A stretch of 64,000 nucleotides of DNA from an uncultured Bryobacterales bacterium (GTDB lineage Bacteria > Acidobacteriota > Terriglobia > Bryobacterales > UBA6623), in assembly GCA_958295955.1 (NCBI GenBank), contig OY282420.1, forward strand, positions 276,236 to 340,235. The letters run 5' to 3'. Below are positions 19,325 through 27,363 of this stretch, piece by piece (position 1 is the stretch's first letter; every line of letters starts with the position of its first letter). A program made the translations under genes and the position numbers. Below the pieces are notes generated by a model. That model had not been told where the DNA came from. It ran no database searches and saw only the letters and a list, made by a program, of their open reading frames with translations.

Positions 19325-19515
19325 TTGCCCCGCGACAAATTCATGGCCGCGGAACGGGCGGCGGCGCTCGTCCGGGCAGGAGGCGGCATATGTCACCGAA
19401 CGCGCGGTTTTCCGCTTGACGCCGGAAGGCATGGCGCTCGACGAAATCGCGCCCGGAATCGACGGAAGCGGGACTGAACTTCGGTTTCGGCGCCGTGCCG
19501 ATCGGCAAGCGGAGC
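19325..19515 (+). pseudogene. collapsed CoA-transferase remnant
   Basis: Two ends of an acetate/3-ketoacid CoA-transferase are fused out of frame. From 19325 one frame reads [20 protein letters not shown], like the family N-terminus (sAeEAaaLVrdGDtv). From about 19378 another frame reads [20 protein letters not shown] then EIAPGID, the conserved C-terminal signature. The ~1.3 kb centre of the gene is missing and the join shifts frame, so no product can be made. The lipid kinase is just upstream and the Cache array just downstream. Confidence 0.72.
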
Positions 19516-19561
19516 CGCTCAATCGCCGCAGCCGGGTTCCCGCCCGGCCGCAGGAATGTAG

Positions 19562-19567
19562 CATAAT
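19562..19567 (+). promoter_or_regulatory. -10 box, leaderless promoter of Cache gene 1
   Basis: CATAAT stands exactly 6 nt before the ATG at 19574, so transcription should start at or next to the start codon. No Shine-Dalgarno is present. The same spacing recurs before genes 2, 3 and 4. Confidence 0.55.
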
Positions 19568-19573
19568 AGTGGG

Positions 19574-20530
19574 ATGATCCGAACAACCTCCCGTTCACTT
19601 TTGGCGCTCGGCGCTCTTCTGCTTCCGGCGCTTTCCTTTGCCGATATCCGTTGCGCGGACAAATCGGTTGCGGCAAGCGCGGTCCGCACCCGCGAGGATA
19701 TCCGCGCGTTCGTCCGCTGCGCCCGCGAATACGCGCTGGAAAACGGAACAACGGAAGCGTACCGCGCGTTTCATGAGGACGAACGATGGAAGAGCGGACA
19801 GTTCTACGTTTTCGTGACGAGCCTGCCGACTGCCGATCGCGGCAACCTGACGCTCGTCCACGCGGCGAACCCCTCGCTCGAAGGGAGGATCCGCATGCCG
19901 CTGATCGACAATTTCGGCAACGAATTCTTCGCCGAACAGGAGCGGCTCGTCAACAGCTACGGCGGCGGCTGGCTCTACTACACGCGCACCAACCCGGCGA
20001 CAGGCGGGAACGAACCCAAGGCGTCGTATGTCGAAGCGATCGATTGGGACGGGTCCCCGGCGGCGATCGGCGCAGGCATCTATATGCGCGATCTGCCGGG
20101 AACGTGCAGCCCCGATGAGGTCACCGCGGCGGCGCTCGAAGCCGAGCCGAATGCCGAGCGCTTGCAGGAACTGGTGCGCTGCGCGGCTTACCGCTTCGAG
20201 GAAGCGGGCTATTTCGCCGCTTTCGAGTTGCAGAACAACCCGCGCTGGCGCTCCGGCTCGATTTACCTGTTCGTGCTGAACTCGCGGGGCATGCAGTATT
20301 TCAGCAGCAATCCGGTTACGATCAACGGCGTCGCCGTCGAGGAGTGGAGTGGCAGCCTGTTCATGGAACGCGACGTTGCCTCCCCGGCGGCGGCTTTCGA
20401 CGAATCGACGCTGTACTACGACGCCTTGAATCCGGCGAACGGCAGCGTGCAGCGCAAGGTTGCTTTCGTCAAGCGCGTCATGGTCGGCGGCGAGGCCCTG
20501 CTGGTCGGCTCCGGCTACTATCTGCCGTAG
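19574..20530 (+). CDS. exported double-Cache protein 1 of tandem array
   Basis: This 318-aa protein has a signal peptide (1 to about 24, [15 protein letters not shown]) and two Cache-like sensor folds. The first (about 26-165) has [57 protein letters not shown] and IGAGIY. The second (about 170-318) has [45 protein letters not shown] and ALLVGSGYY. Cache domains bind small ligands outside the cytoplasm. There is no membrane anchor or signalling domain, so this is a soluble periplasmic or secreted binder. Cys residues at the start of each half may form disulfides. The first-domain core differs strongly from its neighbours, while the second half is nearly identical. Confidence 0.82.
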   Translation: MIRTTSRSLLALGALLLPALSFADIRCADKSVAASAVRTREDIRAFVRCAREYALENGTTEAYRAFHEDERWKSGQFYVFVTSLPTADRGNLTLVHAANPSLEGRIRMPLIDNFGNEFFAEQERLVNSYGGGWLYYTRTNPATGGNEPKASYVEAIDWDGSPAAIGAGIYMRDLPGTCSPDEVTAAALEAEPNAERLQELVRCAAYRFEEAGYFAAFELQNNPRWRSGSIYLFVLNSRGMQYFSSNPVTINGVAVEEWSGSLFMERDVASPAAAFDESTLYYDALNPANGSVQRKVAFVKRVMVGGEALLVGSGYYLP

Positions 20531-20547
20531 GCGCCGGCGGTCTCGGC

Positions 20548-20553
20548 TATACT
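20548..20553 (+). promoter_or_regulatory. -10 box, leaderless promoter of Cache gene 2
   Basis: TATACT followed by ggcccc and then the ATG at 20560. The whole promoter must fit in the 29-bp spacer plus the end of the preceding gene. Confidence 0.6.
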
Positions 20554-20559
20554 GGCCCC

Positions 20560-21516
20560 ATGATTGGCCCCGCTTCCCGCTTCCTGTTGGCGCTCGGCGC
20601 TCTTTTGCTTCCGGCGCTTTCCCTTGCCCAAACCCCCTGCGCGGACAAATCGGTTGCGGCAAGCGCGATCCGCACTCGCGAGGATATCCGCGCGTTCGTC
20701 CAGTGCGCCCGCGAGTACGCGCAGGAGCACGGCACGACGGAAGCACATCGCGCGTTCCATGAAAGCGCGCGCTGGAAGAGCGGGCCGATCTATCTTGGCG
20801 TCATCGCCTTGGCGGCCCGCGGCGAAGACTCGACGGTGCTCGTCTATCCGCCGGAGCGGTCGCGGGAAGGAAACGGCTGGGGTACGCTCATCGATGCCTA
20901 CGGCAACGACTTTTACAAGGAAAGATACAGGATCGCAACCCAATTCGGCGAAGGCTGGATTTACTACTCCTTCGTCAATCCCGTAACCGGACGGGACGAA
21001 CCCAAGGCCGCGTACTTGAAAACCATCGATTGGGACGGCACGCCCGCGGTCATCGGCGCGGGCATCTACCTGCAAGACCTGCCGGGAACGTGCGATCCGG
21101 CGGAGGTCAACGCGGCGGCGCTCGAAGCCGAACCCGGCGCAGAGCGCTTGCAGGAACTGGTGCGCTGCGCGGCCTACCGCTTCGAGGAAGCGGGCTATTT
21201 CGCCGCTTTCGAGTTGCAGAACAACCCGCGCTGGCGCTCCGGCTCGATTTATCTGTTCGTGCTGAACTCGCGGGGCATGCAGTATTTCAGCAGCAATCCG
21301 GTTACGATCAACGGCGTCGCCGTCGAGGAGTGGAGCGGCAGCCTGTTCATGGAACGCGACGTTGCTTCCCCGGCGGCGGCTTTCGACGAATCGACGCTGT
21401 ACTACGACGCCTTGAATCCGGCGAACGGCAGCGTGCAGCGCAAGGTTGCTTTCGTCAAGCGCGTCATGGTCGGCGGCGAGGCCCTGCTGGTCGGCTCCGG
21501 CTACTATCTGCCGTAG
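20560..21516 (+). CDS. exported double-Cache protein 2 of tandem array
   Basis: This 318-aa paralogue has the signal peptide [20 protein letters not shown] ending near SLAQ, then [20 protein letters not shown]. The variable core of the first Cache reads WKSGPIYLGVIALAARGED, SREGNGWGTLIDAYGNDFYK, FGEGWIYYSFVNPVTGRDEP. The second Cache is the array constant half. ATG 20560 is chosen because the signal peptide begins there; the open frame back to 20344 is an out-of-frame shadow of gene 1. It is very close to gene 3, which suggests a recent duplication of this pair. Confidence 0.82.
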   Translation: MIGPASRFLLALGALLLPALSLAQTPCADKSVAASAIRTREDIRAFVQCAREYAQEHGTTEAHRAFHESARWKSGPIYLGVIALAARGEDSTVLVYPPERSREGNGWGTLIDAYGNDFYKERYRIATQFGEGWIYYSFVNPVTGRDEPKAAYLKTIDWDGTPAVIGAGIYLQDLPGTCDPAEVNAAALEAEPGAERLQELVRCAAYRFEEAGYFAAFELQNNPRWRSGSIYLFVLNSRGMQYFSSNPVTINGVAVEEWSGSLFMERDVASPAAAFDESTLYYDALNPANGSVQRKVAFVKRVMVGGEALLVGSGYYLP

Positions 21517-21533
21517 GCTCCGACGGTCTCGGC

Positions 21534-21539
21534 TATACT
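21534..21539 (+). promoter_or_regulatory. -10 box, leaderless promoter of Cache gene 3
   Basis: TATACT, then ggcccc, then the ATG at 21546: a copy of the gene 2 promoter with the same 6-nt spacing. Confidence 0.6.
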
Positions 21540-21545
21540 GGCCCC

Positions 21546-22502
21546 ATGATTGGCCCCGCTTCCCGCTTCCTGTTGGCGCTCGGCGCTCTTTTGCTTCCGG
21601 CGCTTTCCCTTGCCCAAACCCCCTGCGCGGACAAGTCGGTTGCGGCAAGCGCGATCCGTACCCGCGAAGATATCCGCGCGTTCGTCCAGTGCGCCCGCGA
21701 GTACGCGCAGGAGCACGGCACGACGGAAGCGCATCGCGCGTTCCATGAAAGCGCGCGCTGGAAGAGCGGGCCGATCTATCTCTTCGTCAGCGCCTTGGCG
21801 TCCCGCGGCGAAGACTCGACGGTGCTCGTCTATCCGCCGGAGCGGTCGCGGGAAGGAAACGGCTGGGGTACGCTCATCGATACCTACGGCAACGACTATT
21901 ACAAGGAAAGATACAGGATCGCAACCCAATTCGGCGAAGGCTGGATTTACTACTCCTTCGTCAATCCCGTAACCGGACGGGACGAACCCAAAGCCGCGTA
22001 CTTGAAAACCATCGATTGGGACGGTACGCCCGCAGTCATCGGCGCGGGCCTCTACCTGCAAGACCTGCCGGGAACGTGCGATCCGGCGGAGGTCAACGCG
22101 GCGGCGCTCGAAGCCGAGCCGAATGCCGAGCGCTTGCAGGAACTGGTGCGCTGCGCGGCCTACCGCTTCGAGGAAGCGGGCTATTTCGCCGCCTTCGAGC
22201 TGCAAAACAACCCGCGCTGGCGCTCCGGCTCGATTTATCTGTTCGTGCTGAACTCGCGGGGCATGCAGTATTTCAGCAGCAATCCGGTTACAATCAACGG
22301 CGTCGCCGTCGAGGAGTGGAGTGGCAGCCTGTTCATGGAACGCGACGTTGCCTCCCCGGCGGCGGCTTTCGACGAATCGACCCTGTACTACGACGCCTTG
22401 AATCCGGCGAGCGCCAGCGTGCAGCGCAAGGTTGCTTTCGTCAAGCGCGTCATGGTCGGCGGCGAGGCCCTGCTGGTCGGCTCCGGCTACTATCTGCCGT
22501 AG
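21546..22502 (+). CDS. exported double-Cache protein 3 of tandem array
   Basis: This 318-aa protein is almost the same as gene 2. It differs at a few places in the first Cache core (IYLFVSALASRGED instead of IYLGVIALAARGED, IDTYGNDYYK instead of IDAYGNDFYK) and in the linker (LEAEPNAE instead of LEAEPGAE, as in gene 1). In the second half ANGS becomes ASAS. The mosaic of small differences, some shared with gene 1 rather than gene 2, fits gene conversion between copies. The signal peptide and soluble two-Cache design are as in the other members. Confidence 0.82.
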   Translation: MIGPASRFLLALGALLLPALSLAQTPCADKSVAASAIRTREDIRAFVQCAREYAQEHGTTEAHRAFHESARWKSGPIYLFVSALASRGEDSTVLVYPPERSREGNGWGTLIDTYGNDYYKERYRIATQFGEGWIYYSFVNPVTGRDEPKAAYLKTIDWDGTPAVIGAGLYLQDLPGTCDPAEVNAAALEAEPNAERLQELVRCAAYRFEEAGYFAAFELQNNPRWRSGSIYLFVLNSRGMQYFSSNPVTINGVAVEEWSGSLFMERDVASPAAAFDESTLYYDALNPASASVQRKVAFVKRVMVGGEALLVGSGYYLP

Positions 22503-22519
22503 GCGCCGGCGGTCTCGGC

Positions 22520-22525
22520 TATACT
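22520..22525 (+). promoter_or_regulatory. -10 box, leaderless promoter of Cache gene 4
   Basis: TATACT, then gacccc, then the ATG at 22532, with the same 6-nt spacing as genes 1-3. Confidence 0.6.
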
Positions 22526-22531
22526 GACCCC

Positions 22532-23494
22532 ATGATTGGTGCCGCTTCCCGCTTCCTGTTGGCGCTCGGCGCTTTGCTGCTTCCGGCGCTTTCCCTTGCC
22601 CAAACCCCCTGCGCGGACAAGTCGGTTGCGGCAAGCGCGATCCGCACCCGCGAGGATGTTCGAACGTTCGTCCAATGCGCCCGCGAGTACGCGCGAGAGC
22701 ACGGCACGACGGAAGCGCGCCGCGCGTTTCACGAAGACGTACGCTGGAAGAGCGGGCAGTTCTTCGTCTATGTGGACGGCAATACGCCGCGGGGCGAAGA
22801 TTCGATGACCTTTGTGTGGCCCCCGGACCCATCGAGGGAAGGAGGGTATTGGGGGCCGCTCATCGACAAGTTCGGCAACGATTATTTCAAGGAAACCGCG
22901 CGCGTCACCACCAACTTCGGCGGCGGCTACGTTTACTTCTCCTTCTCCGAGCCGAACTCTGTGACGGATATGGACCAGTTGCTCGAAGCTTATGTTCTGC
23001 CAATCGATTGGGACGGCACGCCCGCGGTCATCGGCGCAGACATTTACCGGCAAGATCTGCCGGGAACGTGCAGTCCAGCCGAGGTCAACGCGGCGGCGCT
23101 CGAAACCGAGCCGAATGCCGAGCGCTTGCAGGAACTGGTGCGCTGCGCGGCCTACCGCTTCGAGGAGGCGGGCTATTTTGCCGCCTTTGAATTGCAGAAC
23201 AACCCGCGCTGGCGCTCCGGCTCGATTTACCTGTTCGTGCTGAACTCGCGGGGCATGCAGTATTTCAGCAGCAATCCGGTTACGATCAACGGCGCCGCCG
23301 TCGAGGAGTGGAGCGACAGCCTGTTCACGGAACGCAACGTTGCCTCCCCGGCGGCGGCTTTCGGCGAATCGACCCTGTACTACGACGCCTTGAATCCGGC
23401 GAGCGGCAGCGTGCAGCGTAAGGTTGCTTTCGTCAAGCGCGTCATGGTCGGCGGCGAGGCCCTGCTGGTCGGCTCCGGCTACTACCTGCCGTAG
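22532..23494 (+). CDS. exported double-Cache protein 4 of tandem array
   Basis: This 320-aa member keeps the shared signal peptide ([20 protein letters not shown]) and the array C-terminal half. Its first Cache core is distinct: WKSGQFFVYVDGNTPRGED, TFVWPPDPSREGGYWG, FGNDYFKETARVTTNFGGGY, and a 2-residue longer loop NSVTDMDQLLEAYVLPIDWD in place of the PKxxY segment of the others. The loss of the PK motif may change ligand choice. The second half has a few private changes (INGAAVEEWSDSLFTERN). Confidence 0.82.
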   Translation: MIGAASRFLLALGALLLPALSLAQTPCADKSVAASAIRTREDVRTFVQCAREYAREHGTTEARRAFHEDVRWKSGQFFVYVDGNTPRGEDSMTFVWPPDPSREGGYWGPLIDKFGNDYFKETARVTTNFGGGYVYFSFSEPNSVTDMDQLLEAYVLPIDWDGTPAVIGADIYRQDLPGTCSPAEVNAAALETEPNAERLQELVRCAAYRFEEAGYFAAFELQNNPRWRSGSIYLFVLNSRGMQYFSSNPVTINGAAVEEWSDSLFTERNVASPAAAFGESTLYYDALNPASGSVQRKVAFVKRVMVGGEALLVGSGYYLP

Positions 23495-23609
23495 GCGGCC
23501 CGTCCCCCTGCAACAAGGCAACGCAGCTTTGCCTGCGAAAAAACACGAACCCGCAAAATTTTTTGTCAATAGGTAGACATAAAGCACAGGATCCCATACA
23601 GTGATACTC

Positions 23610-24581
23610 ATGAAACGTTTGCTGCCCCATTCCGTCATCGTCACTGCATGCGCGCTCGGCGTTTCCCTGGCGCCGCCTGCTTCCTTGGCCAACGGCACTG
23701 CCTGCGCGGAGAAATCGGTCGTGGCGGGCGCCGTGCGCACGCTGGACGACATCCGTGCTTTCGTCAAGTGCGCCCACGAATACGCAATGGAGAACGGCAC
23801 GGCGGAAACACGCCGCGCTTTCAACGAAGACGCGCGCTGGAAAAGCTTGCCGATCTATGTCTTCGTCGATGAATTGAAACCCACGGGCGAAGAATCCCAG
23901 GTGTTCGTTTATCCGCCGGACCGGTCGCGGGAAGGACAGTTCTGGGGTCCGCTGATCGACGTTTACGGCAACGACTACTACCGGGAATCGGATCGTATCG
24001 TACGCGGCCGCGGCGAGGGCTGGATCTATTACTCCGTACCGCATCCCGTGACCGGCAGAGAAGCGCCCAAGTCTTCGTACATCATGGGGCTCGACTGGGA
24101 CGGCACGCCCGCGGTCATCGGCGCCGGCCTCTATATGCGCGATCTGCCGGGAACGTGCAACCCCGATGAGGTCACCGCGGCGGCGCTCGAAGCCGAACCC
24201 GGCGCAGAGCGCTTGCAAGAACTGGTGCGCTGCGCGGCCTACCGCTTCGAGGAAGCGGGTTATTTCGCCGCTTTCGAGTTGCAGAACAACCCGCGCTGGC
24301 GCTCCGGCTCGATTTACCTGTTCGTGCTGAACTCGCGGGGCATGCAGTATTTCAGCAGCAATCCGGTTACGATCAACGGCGTCGCCGTCGAGGAGTGGAA
24401 CAGCAACCTGTTCATGGAACGCGACGTTGCTTCCCCGGCGGCGGCTTTCGGCGAATCGACCCTGTACTACGACGCCTTGAATCCGGCGAGCGGCAGCGTG
24501 CAGCGCAAGGTTGCTTTCGTCAAGCGCGTCATGGTCGGCGGCGAGGCCCTGCTGGTCGGCTCCGGCTACTACCTGCCGTAG
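23610..24581 (+). CDS. exported double-Cache protein 5 of tandem array
   Basis: This 323-aa outlying member has its own signal peptide (MKRLLPHSVIVTACALGVSL, cleaved near SLANG) and a diverged N-terminal segment (CAEKSVVAGAVRTLDDIRAF). Its first Cache core reads WKSLPIYVFVDELKPTGEE, FVYPPDRSREGQFWG, DVYGNDYYRESDRIV, HPVTGREAPKSSYIMGLDWD. From DWDGTPAVIGAGLYMRDLPG onward it rejoins the constant half. It is separated from gene 4 by 115 bp of AT-richer spacer. TACAGT at 23597-23602 lies 7 nt before the ATG, so this copy may also be leaderless. A GTG at 23601 is an alternative start. Confidence 0.82.
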   Translation: MKRLLPHSVIVTACALGVSLAPPASLANGTACAEKSVVAGAVRTLDDIRAFVKCAHEYAMENGTAETRRAFNEDARWKSLPIYVFVDELKPTGEESQVFVYPPDRSREGQFWGPLIDVYGNDYYRESDRIVRGRGEGWIYYSVPHPVTGREAPKSSYIMGLDWDGTPAVIGAGLYMRDLPGTCNPDEVTAAALEAEPGAERLQELVRCAAYRFEEAGYFAAFELQNNPRWRSGSIYLFVLNSRGMQYFSSNPVTINGVAVEEWNSNLFMERDVASPAAAFGESTLYYDALNPASGSVQRKVAFVKRVMVGGEALLVGSGYYLP

Positions 24582-24594
24582 GCAGATCCAAGAG

Positions 24595-25680
24595 CTAATA
24601 GACGCCGACCGTGACCGGCCCCGTTTTCTTGTCCTGGAACGGACGGACATTCCTTACGCCGTCCCAGGGGTAGAGGTCGATCGGGGCCTCGCGCTCGCAC
24701 ATGTCGCGTTCGGGAAAGCGCGGCATGAAGAACTCTCGCGTCAGCGTCGTGAGCACCGTGCGGCCGGTCGCGCCGTAGGGCACGGGTCGATTCAAATCGT
24801 CCGCGTCGCAGACTTCGAGCACGGCGCGCGGCTGGGGCGGATAGTAGATGATCGCGTAATTGTCCGCCGGGTCGAACGGCTTGTGGCAGGCCAGCCCCAT
24901 CAGCGTATTGCCGTAGGTGGCGGCGAAGTACGCTCCCTCGAGCAACTCTTCGCGAGCCATGCGGTGGAATTCGGGGGTCATCTCTGTGCCGCCGCAGAAA
25001 ACGCCCGTAATCCCGTATTTCTTCAGCGAAACGCGGTCGCAGAGACCTTCCAGCAGCTTCGGCGTTGCGAAAAGACAGCGGATATTCGGATGGGCTTCGA
25101 GGATGGTGACCGCCTGGTCGATGCAGTGCTGCCGGTAGCGCTCGGCCTCTTGCACGTCGCCGCGTTTCAACAGCTTGACAACCCAGCGCGGGTCGAGGTC
25201 GATGGAAAAACAGATGCCGCCGCGGACTTGCGCCAAGTGCTCCACGGCGAGCCGCAGGCGCCGCGGGCCGGTCGGCCCAAATTGCAGCCAATCCGCTCCG
25301 GGCGGAAAGTACTCGTCCGCAAGAGTCTTGCTGAATTCCGAATAATCGTCGCGGAAATCGTTGATGCTGATGCGCGACTTCGGCGTTCCGGTAGTGCCGC
25401 CGGTCTCGAACACGTAAACGGGCTTATCCGCCAAGCCCTTCGGAACCCAACGGCGAACCGGGCCGCCGCGCAGCCACTCGTCTTCGAACAGCGGGAATTT
25501 CTTCAGATCTTCGAAGCCGCCGACGGCGTCGCGGGGGTCCCAGTCGAGTTTTTCCCGGGCATAGTCGAGCCAGAAGGGGCAGCCGGTCGCGGGGTCGAAG
25601 TGCCAAGCGACTATTGCGCGGACCTGCGCGTCGAGCGCGGCTTTGGCAGCGGAGATTTTTGCATCCAATGAATCGGGCAT
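24595..25680 (-). CDS. LuxE-like acyl/aryl-adenylating enzyme
   Basis: This 361-aa member of the adenylate-forming superfamily is shorter than CoA ligases and resembles LuxE acyl-protein synthetases and PaaK-like arylcarboxylate reductase subunits. The ATP loop is FETGGTTGTPKSR (residues 91-103). Other blocks are FATPKLLEGLCDR, GVFCGGTEMTPEF and AATYGNTLMG, with YGATGRTVLTTL near the end. It should activate a carboxylic acid as an acyl-adenylate. The ATG at 25680 is chosen because the frame upstream is unlike any family. It lies 47 bp after the aldehyde dehydrogenase gene on the same strand, so the pair can reduce an acid to an aldehyde. Confidence 0.78.
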   Translation of the reverse strand: MPDSLDAKISAAKAALDAQVRAIVAWHFDPATGCPFWLDYAREKLDWDPRDAVGGFEDLKKFPLFEDEWLRGGPVRRWVPKGLADKPVYVFETGGTTGTPKSRISINDFRDDYSEFSKTLADEYFPPGADWLQFGPTGPRRLRLAVEHLAQVRGGICFSIDLDPRWVVKLLKRGDVQEAERYRQHCIDQAVTILEAHPNIRCLFATPKLLEGLCDRVSLKKYGITGVFCGGTEMTPEFHRMAREELLEGAYFAATYGNTLMGLACHKPFDPADNYAIIYYPPQPRAVLEVCDADDLNRPVPYGATGRTVLTTLTREFFMPRFPERDMCEREAPIDLYPWDGVRNVRPFQDKKTGPVTVGVY

Positions 25681-25727
25681 CGCGGTTTCCTTAATGATTG
25701 CTTTCAATTGCCGGGCGGTCGGTCCGG

Positions 25728-27158
25728 CTAAGCCGCCGCCACGCTCTGGAAGGCGCGGGCGTGATAGAGATATTCGACGATGTTGCCCTCGTGCGGCTGC
25801 AACCAATCGAGTTGCGTCGTCGGCACCGGGCCCAGGTTCAGGCGGTCGATGGATGGGCAATCGAGCAGCGTCCGGCGGAAGACCGGGTCTTGGGTAATCC
25901 CCGTGCCCACCAGCGTCGGCCCGATGTTGGCCGGCATCTCGTCTTGCGGACATTCGACCACGTTGACGAAGGGGAACATGAACTCCTTCTTGGCGATGGG
26001 GTGCTCAGGCGATTGGCAGTAGATGACCGTCGGCAGCAGATAGGAGCAATGCTCGCGGGAGATGGCGCGGCTTCCGGAACGCTTGCCGGCCGTGCAGTCT
26101 TCGGCGCCCGGCGATTCGAGGTCGCGGTCGATGGCGGCGGAAACGGCCTCGGCCACGCCGGGCACGGTAAAGGCCGCCAGCGGCGCCTCGGGGTCTTCCG
26201 GCGCCAGGGGCCGCACCCGAGCCAGGCGCTCAGCCAGGGCTTCGGCGATTTCGCGCCCGTGGCGGGACACCCAGATCGCCGAGCAATTGATGCAACTCCG
26301 CCCGCTGTTGAGCAGAACGCTGGTTTCCATCAGATCGAGGTAGTCGCGCCAATCGTCGACCCGGTCGTCACCGATGAGGATTTTGCTGTAGCCGGGGCCG
26401 TGGACCTGCACCTTGGGGTTGCCGGCGTGTGCGTCCACCGTCGCCTGACTGCCGAACAGCATCGTCAGGCCGCAGCTTTCGAGCACGACCGCGCCCACGT
26501 CGGCGCCGCCGGGGTAAAAAGAAATGGCTTCCTTCGGCACTCCCGATTGGAACATCGCCTGGGCCATGCGGTACGGAGTCCAAGGCTCTTGGGGTCCCGG
26601 CTTGAGGACGATCCCGATTTGCATCGGAATCACCGGCATCCACAACGTATGCACGCCGGGCGAGTTGCTGGGCAGAACCATGCCGAGCACGTCGGTCTGC
26701 GCCTGGTAGCTGAGCAGCCGGCCGGCGCCGTCCGTACCGTAACCGGCGGTCAGGATGTCGAGGTCGAGGCCGCGGGTGAGCGAGTCGAGTATGTGCTCTA
26801 TCTGCACCAGCACAAAGCTGATCTTCTCCATGTTCTTGCGGCACATGTGCTCGGGCAATCCGGTGGTGGCGGACTGCTGGCGCACGAAATCGGCAGGCGT
26901 CTGCGCGCTTTCGCCCACCGGCAGGGTCTCGCTCATGAAAAGACGGGCGGCGTTCTGCGCCATCTTGACCAGTTCTCCGCACGGAATCTCACGCAACGCT
27001 TCGCGGGCGCGGCGGGCTTTGCGCATATCGCGCCGCACCACGCCGGGAAGCGCCCGACTCACCTCGGCGATCGGCTCGCCGGTATCGAAGTGGACGACCT
27101 CGTCCTTGTCCAGGCTGAAATGGGGGGTTCCCCAACGGAGAAGCGGTACGTGAATCAT
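25728..27158 (-). CDS. aldehyde dehydrogenase family protein, acyl reductase-like
   Basis: This 476-aa protein has the ALDH fold. The Asn-containing motif VLPSNSPGVHTLW (N165) matches the PWNFP block and the cofactor/substrate loop is LKPGPQEPWTPY. The catalytic Cys lies in NSGRSCINCSAIWV, probably C289, with C292 nearby. The C-terminal part (AKKEFMFPFVNVVECPQDEM) matches the E-x-FGP region. The sequence is unlike housekeeping ALDHs; the N-terminus (FDTGEPIAEVSRALPGVVRR) is typical of ALDHs encoded beside PaaK/LuxE-like genes. Together with the downstream adenylating enzyme it would reduce an activated acid. The substrate is unknown. Confidence 0.78.
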   Translation of the reverse strand: MIHVPLLRWGTPHFSLDKDEVVHFDTGEPIAEVSRALPGVVRRDMRKARRAREALREIPCGELVKMAQNAARLFMSETLPVGESAQTPADFVRQQSATTGLPEHMCRKNMEKISFVLVQIEHILDSLTRGLDLDILTAGYGTDGAGRLLSYQAQTDVLGMVLPSNSPGVHTLWMPVIPMQIGIVLKPGPQEPWTPYRMAQAMFQSGVPKEAISFYPGGADVGAVVLESCGLTMLFGSQATVDAHAGNPKVQVHGPGYSKILIGDDRVDDWRDYLDLMETSVLLNSGRSCINCSAIWVSRHGREIAEALAERLARVRPLAPEDPEAPLAAFTVPGVAEAVSAAIDRDLESPGAEDCTAGKRSGSRAISREHCSYLLPTVIYCQSPEHPIAKKEFMFPFVNVVECPQDEMPANIGPTLVGTGITQDPVFRRTLLDCPSIDRLNLGPVPTTQLDWLQPHEGNIVEYLYHARAFQSVAAA

Positions 27159-27363
27159 GATTGAGCCAAAACCGCGGCCGCCCGAGCGTTAGAAGAAAGG
27201 CGGCCGCGAAAGTAAAGACTCTTAGTATAGAACGAGTCGGACGCGGGACGATCCACAAACTTCAAGCACGCAGACGAGATCGACCGGCGCCTCGCAGCAG
27301 ACAAAGCCGGGCTGCTCGCTCGTCTTCCGCTTCCCCTTCGATTACCCTGTAATTCCGTCTCAC

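Larger units (their letters stand above)
19574..24581 (+). repeat. tandem array of five paralogous Cache genes
   Basis: Five head-to-tail copies of about 1 kb. Copies 1-4 share nearly identical signal peptides. The 29-bp spacers between copies 1-2, 2-3 and 3-4 are almost identical, while the 4-5 spacer is longer and unrelated. The C-terminal ~480 bp of all five copies differ at only a few bases, including silent sites. The first-domain core varies. Confidence 0.92.

Noticed and set aside
19254..19577. Intact 107-codon gene
   Set aside because: Only part of the frame matches a family (the CoA-transferase C-terminus), and the rest is out of frame; treated as a pseudogene.
20344..20559. Longer start for Cache gene 2 (and the like for genes 3 and 4)
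   Set aside because: The extension is an out-of-frame reading of the previous copy; the signal peptide starts at the downstream ATG.
23495..23609. Terminator between Cache genes 4 and 5
   Set aside because: There is an inverted repeat (AGGCA...TGCCT) but no T-run follows it on either strand.
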